DNA of 51,638 nucleotides. Origin: Pontiellaceae bacterium B1224 (GTDB lineage: Bacteria; Verrucomicrobiota; Kiritimatiellia; Kiritimatiellales; Pontiellaceae). Shown piece after piece: positions 35,913 through 44,054 of the stretch (position 1 is its first letter; every line of letters starts with the position of its first letter). The position numbers and the translations under genes were made by a program. Under the pieces are notes generated by a model that was not told where the DNA came from, ran no database searches, and saw only the letters and a program-made list of their open reading frames with translations. The stretch spans positions 1 through 51,638 of the forward strand of contig JAROBA010000038.1 in NCBI GenBank assembly GCA_029432815.1. The letters run 5' to 3'.

Positions 35913-36241
35913 GCGTCTTTTTCAATATCTTTTTTTAAATGCTTAACCAGCGTCATTTCATGCCGGTAGCCCACCAGCCTTTCCACCTCTTTCCCATCAA
36001 AGAAAACGAGTGTGGTCGGAATACTGGTTATCCGGAACCGTTCGGCCAATTTTGTACAACGCTCAATATCGCATTTCCCGACGGAAATGTTTTCTGTGAT
36101 TTCGGCCGCCGCCTTTTCGACAACTTTTGCCTGTCGTTGGCAATCGAAATCACTCGGCTCCTCGAAACACACGACGCTTAATCCCTTGCTGGTTTCAGCA
36201 TCAAAGTTGGCATCGGTAAACTCAAATTTCTGCATGCTCAT
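35909..36241 (-). CDS. thioredoxin-fold protein with a degenerate active site
   Basis: This 110-residue protein has a thioredoxin-like layout: an N-terminal TDANFDAE, a strand SVVCFEE, and the cis-Pro loop ITSIPTTLVFFDGKEV. The WCGPC active site is replaced by DFDCQRQA, leaving a single Cys, with a second Cys pair further on (KCDIERC). It is unlikely to act as an ordinary dithiol reductase. It overlaps the end of the convergent hydrolase gene by 4 bp. Confidence 0.8.
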   Translation of the reverse strand: MSMQKFEFTDANFDAETSKGLSVVCFEEPSDFDCQRQAKVVEKAAAEITENISVGKCDIERCTKLAERFRITSIPTTLVFFDGKEVERLVGYRHEMTLVKHLKKDIEKDA

Positions 36242-36474
36242 CAGATATCACCTTCCTTCTGTAAGCATGCTAGTACTGAGATTCTCCCGGTGCAAGTTTA
36301 CGAACAGCTATTTGAAGGATTACTTTTCAAAACCAACCGGATATTTTGCTACATACTTGCGTGCATGAGCATTCGTAGCAGGGGGTTATATTTAATCAGT
36401 TCGGTTTCCCATGCCGACTGTCGAAGCTACCTGTCCAGAGCCGATCCGAATGGACAGGCACCCACCTTGACAAA
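36242..36474. other. spacer left of the yebC remnant
   Basis: No gene is recognisable. On the minus strand TTGCAC followed 17 bp later by TAGCAT (36266-36294) is a possible weak promoter for the thioredoxin-like gene. Confidence 0.35.
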
Positions 36475-36633
36475 ACCCTGATTCCGGATCTGGTGGTGGA
36501 AGTCACGGATATCAGCCAGGCCAAATCGATCATGTCGTTTGTCGAAAAACTCGAAGAGCTGGACGAGGTTCAGGATGTTTACACGAACTTCGACATTTCA
36601 GACGACGTTGCCGCTCAGCTCGACGAAGAATAA
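36475..36633 (+). pseudogene. displaced 3' end of yebC (right boundary repeat)
   Basis: It encodes the last 52 or so residues of YebC (LIPDLVVEVTDISQAKSI ... AAQLDEE, then TAA) and nothing upstream of them. It is about 91% identical in DNA to the end of the intact yebC. The first 32 bp match exactly, and most later differences are synonymous or conservative. It is followed by its own terminator. The simplest reading is the original yebC 3' end, displaced by an insertion. Confidence 0.82.
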
Positions 36634-36656
36634 CGGGTATTATTTGTTGGATGAGA

Positions 36657-36686
36657 ACGGGCGCGATACGAATCGCGCCCGTTTTT
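36657..36686 (+). terminator. rho-independent terminator after the yebC remnant
   Basis: The 11-bp perfect stem ACGGGCGCGAT/ATCGCGCCCGT with a 4-nt loop is followed by five Ts. It is probably the original yebC terminator. Confidence 0.9.
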
Positions 36687-36849
36687 GTGAAGCGGTCAAA
36701 CCGTGGCGGTGTTGAAATAATGTTCGATGCGGTCGGCACGACGATTCTGCTCGTTGGTCGTTGAACATATCTTGACGAAACCCATGCATTCTATTAAGCA
36801 TTTGCGATCTATTAAATTGCTTTATACGCGGGGGTCAAGGGGGCTGAAT

Positions 36850-39042
36850 ATGGGGATGTTGGGCGTTATAAAATTTGCGGGTTGTTTAGCCCTGTCTTTT
36901 GCGGTGGTCTTATTCTCACCTCTCACCTCCATTGCGGATCAATATGGAGACTTCGGCTATTCCTCTGATGGATCGTCGATTACCATTACAGATTATACGG
37001 GCATCTCTACGGCCGTCATCATACCTGACACTATAAATGCTCTCCCGATCACGTCCATTGGCGAAAAGGCATTCTACAAACAATCTACCATTACCAGCGT
37101 GTCGATTCCAAATGGAGTAACGAACATCGGGGCAAATGCGTTTTATCAATGCTATAAGCTGGGGTCTGCACACTTGCCGGATAGCGTGTCCAGCATAGGA
37201 AGGTACGCGTTCAAAGGCTGCAGTTTAAGCAGTCTAACGCTGCCCGCCGAGCTGACCACGATCGAGCTCGGGGGATTTTGGGAGTGCAATGATCTTACTT
37301 CGCTCACATTCCCCTCTAAGCTCACGCATATTGGTGATTCCGCTTTCCGTTACTGCCTCCGACTTGAAGATCTGGTTTTTCCCACTAACATTGTTTCTAT
37401 TGGAAACGATGCTTTTCATGGCTGTAGATCACTTGAAAGCCTGGTCATACCCACGAATATTGTTTCCATTGGAAACAGTGCATTTTCTCGCTGTTGGGCA
37501 CTGGCCAGTCTGGAGTTTCAATCTAGTGAGTTATCCATTGGGGATAGTGCATTTTTCGATTGCGGTCTGTCTGGAACACTGACCATCTCCAGCAATATAA
37601 TTCATATTGGTCAACGCGCTTTCAGCAGTTGCGGGGGATTAAGAACCGTGGAGCTGGATCGTCCGCACATTGCCGACTATATGTTTGTGGACTGCGTAAA
37701 TCTGGAAACCATCAATATGTCATCCAACGTTCAATCTATTGGAAGGAGTGCATTTTCGGGTAACGAAGGCCTTGTGAATGTAGAGCTGCCTGATTCGGTT
37801 CAGGAAATCGGAGCAGCAGCTTTTTCCGGTTGTTCAGGACTCGAGACTGTTGATCTGCGGAATGTGGTCACTATCGATTATTCCGCATTTGGTCATTGCG
37901 ATAGTTTACAGCATATTGAATTCCCCAACAGCATCACAAATCTTGGATGGTATGTCTTAAATGGATGCGTCAACTTGAAGTCGGTCAAGTTACCCGATTT
38001 TATCAATGAGATACCCATTGGTATGTTCAGTGAGTGTGAAAATTTGGTTTCGGTAAGCTATAGCGAGCATGTCAAGTCGATCGGCGCATCCGCCTTTTAT
38101 CGATGCTTTAGTCTGCCGGAATTTACCATTCAGGACGGCGTTACCAATATTGGGGATGAAGCTTTCTACGACTGTGGAGCGATCACAAATATTTCATTTG
38201 GAAGTGGCATTGTAACCATTGGTGACAGTGCATTCGCCAGGTGTATATCGCTGGCAGAGGCACCCATTAGGGATAACGTGGCAAGCATTGGAGCCTCAGC
38301 TTTTTGGTGGTGCACGAGTCTTTCCAGCTTCAGCATTCCGGATTCAGTGACGTGGATCGGCAGCTCGGCTTTGAGAGGATGCACAAACCTGACAGAAGTA
38401 ACACTACCTGCAGATATGTCGTACATCCCGTCAGGAATGTTTCAAAACTGTTTAAATCTTGAGAATATTGAGATCCCGGAGACAATAACGGGCATTGGTC
38501 AGGCCGCATTCATGCAGTGCATTCAGTTGAATGGAATCGACATTCCAGAGGGCGTTACTTCCATTGGTACTGATGCTTTCAATGGATGCATCAGCTTGGA
38601 TAGAGTTGTCCTTCCTAAGGCGGTTACCACTCTTTACACTAGTGCATTTGAAGGTTGTGTGAATTTAGAGGCGGTATATTTCAGCACAAATACACCTGGC
38701 CGATATGCAGATGTATTTTTGGGGGCCACGAACGCCACGCTTTATTATGTGTCCGGTATGGATGGGTGGCAGGAATCATTTGCGGGAAGGCCTACTGAAG
38801 TATGGCGGCCTCATATCACCTCGACGATGACTATCGATACGGGCGATGAACTCCCTCAATTTGGCTTCGATGTTTTCTGGGCGAGTGACCAATCCTTTAT
38901 TATAGAAAAAAAGGGCACGCTTATATTTGATGATTGGCACCCAATTGGTACCAACGTTATTTCCGGTAATACGTATTCATACTTTGATCCAAATTCAGAG
39001 CGGGAACCAGCCGGATACTATCGGATTCGCTCGGCAGACTGA
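36850..39042 (+). CDS. secreted BspA-type leucine-rich-repeat protein
   Basis: This protein of about 730 residues has a signal peptide (MGMLGVIKFAGCLALSFAVV). I count 24 repeats of about 23 residues of the LRR_5/BspA type (pattern IPxxVTSIGxxAFxxCxxL). The C-terminal region of about 60 residues ends AGYYRIRSAD, similar to the tails of many secreted PVC proteins. Several upstream starts are possible; this ATG has AAGGGGG before it and gives the best signal peptide. BspA-like proteins are surface or secreted binding proteins, and the ligand is unknown. The gene is AT-richer than its neighbours. Confidence 0.88.
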   Translation: MGMLGVIKFAGCLALSFAVVLFSPLTSIADQYGDFGYSSDGSSITITDYTGISTAVIIPDTINALPITSIGEKAFYKQSTITSVSIPNGVTNIGANAFYQCYKLGSAHLPDSVSSIGRYAFKGCSLSSLTLPAELTTIELGGFWECNDLTSLTFPSKLTHIGDSAFRYCLRLEDLVFPTNIVSIGNDAFHGCRSLESLVIPTNIVSIGNSAFSRCWALASLEFQSSELSIGDSAFFDCGLSGTLTISSNIIHIGQRAFSSCGGLRTVELDRPHIADYMFVDCVNLETINMSSNVQSIGRSAFSGNEGLVNVELPDSVQEIGAAAFSGCSGLETVDLRNVVTIDYSAFGHCDSLQHIEFPNSITNLGWYVLNGCVNLKSVKLPDFINEIPIGMFSECENLVSVSYSEHVKSIGASAFYRCFSLPEFTIQDGVTNIGDEAFYDCGAITNISFGSGIVTIGDSAFARCISLAEAPIRDNVASIGASAFWWCTSLSSFSIPDSVTWIGSSALRGCTNLTEVTLPADMSYIPSGMFQNCLNLENIEIPETITGIGQAAFMQCIQLNGIDIPEGVTSIGTDAFNGCISLDRVVLPKAVTTLYTSAFEGCVNLEAVYFSTNTPGRYADVFLGATNATLYYVSGMDGWQESFAGRPTEVWRPHITSTMTIDTGDELPQFGFDVFWASDQSFIIEKKGTLIFDDWHPIGTNVISGNTYSYFDPNSEREPAGYYRIRSAD

Positions 39043-39158
39043 TTCAATCGCCATACCGTTGAACGAACTAACGCAGCTTGCATCGTTTATCAGCAGGCCC
39101 CTTAACAGAGCGATGAGCGTCGCCGACAACAATCCTTATGAATATATGATCTTTTCCT

Positions 39159-39173
39159 TTCCAATGATTGGAA
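39159..39173. repeat. TTCCA-N5-TGGAA palindrome upstream of ruvC
   Basis: TTCCAATGATTGGAA lies 19 bp before the ruvC start codon in the spacer after the LRR gene. Confidence 0.75.
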
Positions 39174-39192
39174 CCCCGCTAGTCTGTATTGC

Positions 39193-39705
39193 ATGAGTAG
39201 AGAGAAGGTCAGAATTCTGGGGATCGACACTTCGTTGAGATCAACGGGGGTCGCGGTGATTGAAGCACGCGGGTCTGAAATGCGGGCGTTGGCCTATGGA
39301 AGAATCCACAACAAGCCCAAGTTGCCGCATTCCCAATGTCTGGAAAATATCTATGTAACGATTTCAGACCTGATTGAAGATCATAAGCCGGATTATGCCG
39401 CGATCGAAGGGGCGTTTTTTGCGAAGAATGCCAAAACGGCGATGACACTCGGGCAGGCCCGCGGCGCAGCCATTGCGGCCTGTGCCGTGCAGCAGTTGAC
39501 GATTTCGGAACATACACCGCGAAAGGTTAAAGCCGCAGTGGTCGGAACCGGGACTGCGGACAAGGAGCAGGTAGCCAGGATGGTGATGCGGCTGCTGAAC
39601 CTTAAAGAACAGCCGCAGGAAGATGCCGCCGATGCCTTGGCCATCGCAATCTGCCATCATCACCAGCTCGCCTTACCCGAAGAAATGCGCGCAAAAATGA
39701 TCTGA
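39193..39705 (+). CDS. ruvC: crossover junction endodeoxyribonuclease RuvC
   Basis: This 170-residue protein has the RuvC acidic residues in place: GIDTSLRSTG (Asp), AIEGAFFAKNAKTAMTLGQA (Glu) and EDAADALAIAICH (Asp pair). It resolves Holliday junctions with RuvAB. ruvC commonly follows yebC; here the yebC remnant and the LRR gene precede it, supporting disruption of an ancestral yebC-ruvC neighbourhood. No ruvA or ruvB is in the window. Confidence 0.95.
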   Translation: MSREKVRILGIDTSLRSTGVAVIEARGSEMRALAYGRIHNKPKLPHSQCLENIYVTISDLIEDHKPDYAAIEGAFFAKNAKTAMTLGQARGAAIAACAVQQLTISEHTPRKVKAAVVGTGTADKEQVARMVMRLLNLKEQPQEDAADALAIAICHHHQLALPEEMRAKMI

Positions 39706-39707
39706 GG

Positions 39708-39722
39708 TTCCAATGCCTGGAA
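39708..39722. repeat. TTCCA-N5-TGGAA palindrome containing a start codon
   Basis: TTCCAATGCCTGGAA sits 2 bp after the ruvC stop and includes the probable thioesterase ATG in its centre. Confidence 0.75.
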
Positions 39723-40471
39723 ATATAATGCCTGAATGGAACATGGAGTTTGAGATCCGCTCGTTTGATGTGGGTACGAGCTGCACGGCCCGGCTGCCGG
39801 TATTCTGCCGGTTTATGCAGGAGGCGGCCTATTTACACGCCGAGCATTTTGGGTTGGGTCATTCGCATCTTATTCCTCTCAATATGGCCTGGGTGCTGGC
39901 CCGCATGCGGATTGAGATGGAGCGCCTGCCGCAGTGGGGCGAATCCATCAAACTGCGCACCTGGCCCTCGGGGCGTGATCGGCTGTTTTACTATCGCGAT
40001 TTCGAAATCTCCGATGGCAGGGGTGACGTTTTGCTTCGAGCCAGCACGGCCTGGTTCATCATCGATATTGAAAAGCGGGAACGGACGATTCCGGACTGGT
40101 GGAATTCCAGCGAACTTCCGATCGGTCCGAAGGCATTCGATTCTAAAATCAGTCGGCTCAAAAGTTGTGGATGTACTGAGGGTGAAGTGCTGAATGTGAA
40201 TTACGGCGATCTGGATTTGAACGGCCACGTCAGTAATATTCGCTACGTAGAATGGATTCTCAACAGCCTGCCGTTGGAGTTTCATCAGCAGCACAGTATC
40301 CAAACCCTGGAAGTCAACTATCTCGCCGAAGCGGTCTATGGCCATTCCGTCGCAGTCAGTACCAGGGAAATAGATCCCTTGGTCTTTGATCACGTTATCC
40401 TGACTGAAGGCAACGATCTGTTTCGGGCGCGGTCTGTCTGGAAAGCGCGTTTATATTCGTCTGATCAGTGA
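39713..40471 (+). CDS. acyl-ACP thioesterase
   Basis: This 252-residue protein has a double hot-dog fold of the FatA/FatB/bacterial thioesterase group: an N-terminal FEIRSFDVGTSCTARLP, RTWPSGRDRLFYYRDFEI, and the active-site Asn/His segment in the second half (DLDLNGHVSNIRYVEWIL). It releases fatty acids from acyl carrier protein. The start codon chosen (GAGG 6 bp upstream) lies inside a palindrome copy (TTCCAATGCCTGGAA); ATG at 39728 is the alternative. Confidence 0.88.
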   Translation: MPGNIMPEWNMEFEIRSFDVGTSCTARLPVFCRFMQEAAYLHAEHFGLGHSHLIPLNMAWVLARMRIEMERLPQWGESIKLRTWPSGRDRLFYYRDFEISDGRGDVLLRASTAWFIIDIEKRERTIPDWWNSSELPIGPKAFDSKISRLKSCGCTEGEVLNVNYGDLDLNGHVSNIRYVEWILNSLPLEFHQQHSIQTLEVNYLAEAVYGHSVAVSTREIDPLVFDHVILTEGNDLFRARSVWKARLYSSDQ

Positions 40472-40495
40472 ACATAAAATGGAAAGGGTGAGCGC

Positions 40496-41404
40496 ATGAA
40501 TCGTAAAGGCTTTATTCAAACCGTCGCTGCGGCCTCTGCCGTTTCTTCGCTGGATGTATTCGCGGTCGGCAGACCCCGGTTCGATATTTCATTGGCGCAA
40601 TGGTCTGTCCGAAATTTGATCTGGGGGAAAGAACCCGGAGCTGAAAAACTGGATCCGCTCGACTTTGCAGCGTATGCAAAAAACACCTGCGGTATCGGTG
40701 GCCTCGAATACGTCAATTCCTTCTACTTCGGAAAAGAGGGCGATGAAGCCTATTTCAATGAACTGAAAAAGCGGGCGGACCGCGTGGGAGCCACCAGTGT
40801 TTTAATTATGTGCGACCGATGCGGAACCGTCGGCGACCCCAACGAAGCCAAGCGCAATGAAACAGTTCAAAAACACCTGCCCTGGATGCAGGCCGCCCGG
40901 CAACTCGGCTGTCATTCCATCCGTGTGAATGCGGGGAGCTCAGGTTCCTTTGAAGAGCAGCAGAAGCTGGCGGCGGATGGTCTTACTAAACTGGCAGATG
41001 CGGCAAAACCCTATGGATTAAATGTGATCGTCGAAAACCACGGTGGACTTTCCAGCAATGGTGAATGGCTGTCCGGCGTCATGAAAATGGTGAATCTTCC
41101 AACGGTTGGAACGCTTCCAGACTTTGGAAATTTTACGATCAATCGGGCGACGGGTGCATCCTACGATCGCTACAAAGGCATTGCAGAACTGATGCCGTTC
41201 GCCAAGGGCATCAGCGCCAAAAGTCACGCATTTGATGCGGAAGGGAATGAAACTCAAAAAGACTATTTCCGCATCATGAAAATCGTCGCTGACTCCGGTT
41301 ACAAAGGATATGTCGGCGTCGAATGGGAAGGCGGAACGCCCGGAACGACCGAAGGTATTCTGCTCACGAAGGCGCTGATCGAGCGCGCTGTTGCGGCTTT
41401 ATAG
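40496..41404 (+). CDS. secreted TIM-barrel protein (sugar phosphate isomerase/epimerase family)
   Basis: This 302-residue protein has a short signal-like N-terminus (MNRKGFIQTVAAASAVSSL, without a twin Arg). Xylose isomerase-like TIM-barrel features follow: IRVNAGSS, VIVENHGGLSS (metal-binding Glu), TLPDFGNF, KGISAKSHAF and YVGVEWEG (late Glu). Such exported isomerase-like proteins are numerous in PVC bacteria, with mostly unknown substrates. Two exact palindrome copies (41097, 41115) lie in tandem across the TLPDFGNF segment. Confidence 0.85.
   Translation: MNRKGFIQTVAAASAVSSLDVFAVGRPRFDISLAQWSVRNLIWGKEPGAEKLDPLDFAAYAKNTCGIGGLEYVNSFYFGKEGDEAYFNELKKRADRVGATSVLIMCDRCGTVGDPNEAKRNETVQKHLPWMQAARQLGCHSIRVNAGSSGSFEEQQKLAADGLTKLADAAKPYGLNVIVENHGGLSSNGEWLSGVMKMVNLPTVGTLPDFGNFTINRATGASYDRYKGIAELMPFAKGISAKSHAFDAEGNETQKDYFRIMKIVADSGYKGYVGVEWEGGTPGTTEGILLTKALIERAVAAL
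41097..41129. repeat. two tandem palindromes inside the TIM-barrel gene
   Basis: TTCCAACGGTTGGAA (41097-41111) and TTCCAGACTTTGGAA (41115-41129) are separated by 3 bp and encode part of the conserved LPTVGTLPDFGNF segment. Confidence 0.75.
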
Positions 41405-41406
41405 TA

Positions 41407-41484
41407 GTCGAAGGTCAATGGTCGGAACGTCGAAGATCGCCCCTCCCGCAGGAAAGGCGACCTTTGACTTTGGACGTTCAGACC
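41407..41484. repeat. interleaved inverted-repeat element (A-B-A'-B')
   Basis: A is GTCGAAGGTC (41407), B is GGTCGGAACGTC (41420), A' is GACCTTTGAC (41459) and B' is GACGTTCAGACC (41473), each pair with one mismatch. It fills the spacer between the convergent TIM-barrel and rubrerythrin genes. Confidence 0.7.
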
Positions 41485-41505
41485 TTATGACTAAGGCGAA
41501 GCCTC

Positions 41506-42081
41506 TTAGTAGTTTTCGCCCAGTAGTTCAAAGTGAGCCTGCGGGTGTGCACAGGCCGGGCACATGCCGGGAGCTTCTACTGCTTCGTGAATGTAGCCGC
41601 AGTTGCGGCATTGCCAGATGACAACGCCATCTTTCTTGAAGACTGTTCCGGCTTCGAGGTTCGCCAGCAGATCACGGTATTGTTTTTCATGCTGTTTTTC
41701 GGCGATGGAAATTTTTTCCCAGATAATGGCCGCAGCTTCAAAACCTTCTTCGCGCGCTTTGGCTGCGAAGGCCGGATAGAGCTCGGACCACTCTTCGTGT
41801 TCGCCGCCCGCAGCGGACTCGAGGTTTTCGGCGGTGGTGCCGATCACACCGGCCGGGAATTCGGCGGTGATTTCGCACATGCCGCCTTCAAGCTGTTTGA
41901 AGAAGCGCTTGGCGTGTTCTTTTTCCTGGTCGGCAGTGGTCGCGAACATGGCGGAAATCTGCACGAGGCCTTCTTTTTTTGCCGCGGATGCGAAGTAGGT
42001 GTAGCGCATGCGCGCCTGTGATTCACCTGCGAAAGATTTCATCAGGTTTTTTTCGGTTTCAGTACCTTTGAGGGTTTTCAT
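41506..42081 (-). CDS. rubrerythrin
   Basis: This 191-residue protein has an N-terminal four-helix diiron domain (ESQARMRYTYFA, DQEKEHAKRFF, ISIAEKQHEKQY) and a C-terminal rubredoxin-like iron site (WQCRNCGYIHEAVEAP, CPACAHPQAHFE). Rubrerythrin reduces hydrogen peroxide in anaerobes with electrons passed through rubredoxin sites. It is the last gene of the operon with the PerR-type regulator, 14 bp downstream of it. Confidence 0.95.
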   Translation of the reverse strand: MKTLKGTETEKNLMKSFAGESQARMRYTYFASAAKKEGLVQISAMFATTADQEKEHAKRFFKQLEGGMCEITAEFPAGVIGTTAENLESAAGGEHEEWSELYPAFAAKAREEGFEAAAIIWEKISIAEKQHEKQYRDLLANLEAGTVFKKDGVVIWQCRNCGYIHEAVEAPGMCPACAHPQAHFELLGENY

Positions 42082-42095
42082 ATTTAGCTCCTTAG

Positions 42096-42539
42096 TTAGT
42101 TGGTTTTACAGTTGAGGCAAACACCGCGAACCTGCAAATGCAGAGACTCTGTGCTGCCGAGATTTTCAAGCCCCTTCGGGAGGGGAATTTCCTGGTCTAA
42201 ATAGAGGTCGGTAATGCTCCCGCAACGGGAACAGATAAAATGGTGGTGTACGTCGCAGTTGGCATCATAGCGGGAACCGCCGGCAATCGGATCCACCCGA
42301 CTGATGAGTCCCATTTCTTCGAGCGAGGCGAGGGTGCGGTAGACCGTATCGGGCGATACGGTCGACAGGCGTTCGCGCACGCGCTGAAAGATGGTATCCG
42401 CATTCGGGTGTTCCGATGTTGAAGCCACTTCCTTGAAAATTTCCATCCGCTGGTGCGTCATCCGCATGCCGGATTTGCGGCACGCTTCAGAAAGCTGTTC
42501 CAGCCGCTGTTCAATTTCTTTTGGAGGCACGGAGTTCAT
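42096..42539 (-). CDS. Fur-family repressor, PerR-like
   Basis: This 147-residue protein has an N-terminal winged helix (MRMTHQRMEIFKEVAS, TVSPDTVYRTLASLEEMG), the HHHFICSRCG metal site and a second C-terminal CxxC (CLNC), as in PerR/Fur proteins with a structural zinc. Placement next to rubrerythrin favours peroxide sensing (inference). The start codon overlaps the stop of the upstream flavoenzyme gene. Confidence 0.9.
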   Translation of the reverse strand: MNSVPPKEIEQRLEQLSEACRKSGMRMTHQRMEIFKEVASTSEHPNADTIFQRVRERLSTVSPDTVYRTLASLEEMGLISRVDPIAGGSRYDANCDVHHHFICSRCGSITDLYLDQEIPLPKGLENLGSTESLHLQVRGVCLNCKTN

Positions 42540-43948
42540 TATGCATGCTCAATCGTGGTATGTGCCGAAATTTCGGAGTTGGTGGTAAACAGGTTGTTCA
42601 CACCAAGTTCATGAACATCGTCATGCCCCGTGATGCGCGCGAAAGATTTGAGCTCTTCGTTGCACACCGTGAAATAGTTGGCCAGTCGCTGCGCCGATTG
42701 GTCGACATCCAGCCGGGCCCGCAACTCGGGATCCTGCGAGGTGATGCCCACCGGGCATTTTCCACTGTCGCACATGCGATATTGCTGGCACCCGATCGCC
42801 ATCATCGATGCACTGGCAATCGCCACCGCATCGGCACCCATCGCCAGCGCTTTGGCCATGTCGGATGAAACCCGGAAACCGCCGGTGATGATCAGGCTGA
42901 CGTCCGCGTTCTTTTCATCGAGATATTTTCGGGCTCGCGACAGGGTATAAATCGTCGGCACCGAGGTGGAGGCCTTGATGTATTTCGGAGCCGAGCCGGT
43001 TGCTCCGGCGCGTCCGTCAATCGTGATAAAGTCGGGCTCTGCGGCCAGTGAAAATTCCAGGTCGGCTTCAATATTTCCAGCGGCAAACTTAATGCCGATC
43101 GGGCGACCGCCCGATTTCTCGCGCAGCCAATCCACCTTCGCCTTCAGATCTTCCACCGTTTTTATGTCGGGGAAGGTGGAGGGGCTGATGATGTCCTGGC
43201 CCTTTTCCCGTCCGCGGACGGCAGCAATTTCATCGGTCACTTTATTGCCCGGCAGATGGCCGCCCATGCCGGGTTTGGCCGACTGGCCGATCTTGATTTC
43301 GATGGCGTCCGCCTGCTGCAGATTTTCATCCGTCACGCTGTATTGATTCGGGACGTATTCAAAAATATATTTATGCGCCAGTGCAAGGCTCTCCGGGAGA
43401 ATGCCGCCTTCGCCCGAGCACATGCCCGCTCCCACCATGCCGCTGCCCTTGGCCAGCGCCATCTTGGCTTCTTTCGACAGCGCGCCGTACGACATATGTG
43501 AAACCATCAGCGGCGTTTCCAGCACCATCGGTTTCTTTGCCTTCTTTCCAATGATGGTTTGGGTGGAAACCTCGGCATCGTACGCCAGCGGCATCGGGTT
43601 CAGCTGCGCACCTTTAATCAGAATATCGTTCCAGGAAACCACCGGCAGTTTCGTGCGCATCGGTTCGTGAATCGAATGGCCAGTTTTCGCCATGTCATGA
43701 ATATCCTGCATACAGCCTTCCGTATCGTCGGAAGGGCGTTCCCAGGTTTTCAAATATTCGCCTTTCGGCTCCGGTTTCGGATCGTCATGCGGAATCAGCT
43801 GCGTTGAATGGCCAACCGCATCATCATCGTTCCCGCCCGTTCCTTCGAAAAGCGCCTTGCCTGCTCCGCAGACCGGGCAGGCCCAATCGTCGGACAGTTC
43901 GCCATCCTGTTCGTGTTCAAATCCGCAAACCGTACATACATATTTCAT
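42539..43948 (-). CDS. rubredoxin-glutamate synthase-like FMN protein fusion
   Basis: This 469-residue protein begins with a rubredoxin domain ([29 protein letters not shown]). A glutamate synthase-type FMN barrel follows ([42 protein letters not shown]) with a cluster motif [15 protein letters not shown], like the 3Fe-4S site of GltB. No amidotransferase domain is present. The fusion suggests that the FMN/Fe-S centre exchanges electrons with the attached rubredoxin. It is translationally coupled to the PerR-like gene. Confidence 0.9.
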   Translation of the reverse strand: MKYVCTVCGFEHEQDGELSDDWACPVCGAGKALFEGTGGNDDDAVGHSTQLIPHDDPKPEPKGEYLKTWERPSDDTEGCMQDIHDMAKTGHSIHEPMRTKLPVVSWNDILIKGAQLNPMPLAYDAEVSTQTIIGKKAKKPMVLETPLMVSHMSYGALSKEAKMALAKGSGMVGAGMCSGEGGILPESLALAHKYIFEYVPNQYSVTDENLQQADAIEIKIGQSAKPGMGGHLPGNKVTDEIAAVRGREKGQDIISPSTFPDIKTVEDLKAKVDWLREKSGGRPIGIKFAAGNIEADLEFSLAAEPDFITIDGRAGATGSAPKYIKASTSVPTIYTLSRARKYLDEKNADVSLIITGGFRVSSDMAKALAMGADAVAIASASMMAIGCQQYRMCDSGKCPVGITSQDPELRARLDVDQSAQRLANYFTVCNEELKSFARITGHDDVHELGVNNLFTTNSEISAHTTIEHA

Positions 43949-44054
43949 ATAAAAATCTCGGTATTTCTATTGTGATTTAAAGCGGGTTCGACCCCGCCTG
44001 TAAAACCTTGTTCATTGTTTCGCTTACTTAGGATTTAATCCTGATAACGACGTT

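Noticed and set aside
37464-37478. GTTTCCATTGGAAAC palindrome in the LRR gene
   Set aside because: The TTCCA and TGGAA arms are not at the standard spacing, so it was not counted in the palindrome family.
37030-38660. Regularly spaced similar sequence that could be mistaken for a repeat array
   Set aside because: It is the coding periodicity of about 69 bp of the BspA-type LRR repeats; there are no constant repeats with unique spacers as in a CRISPR.
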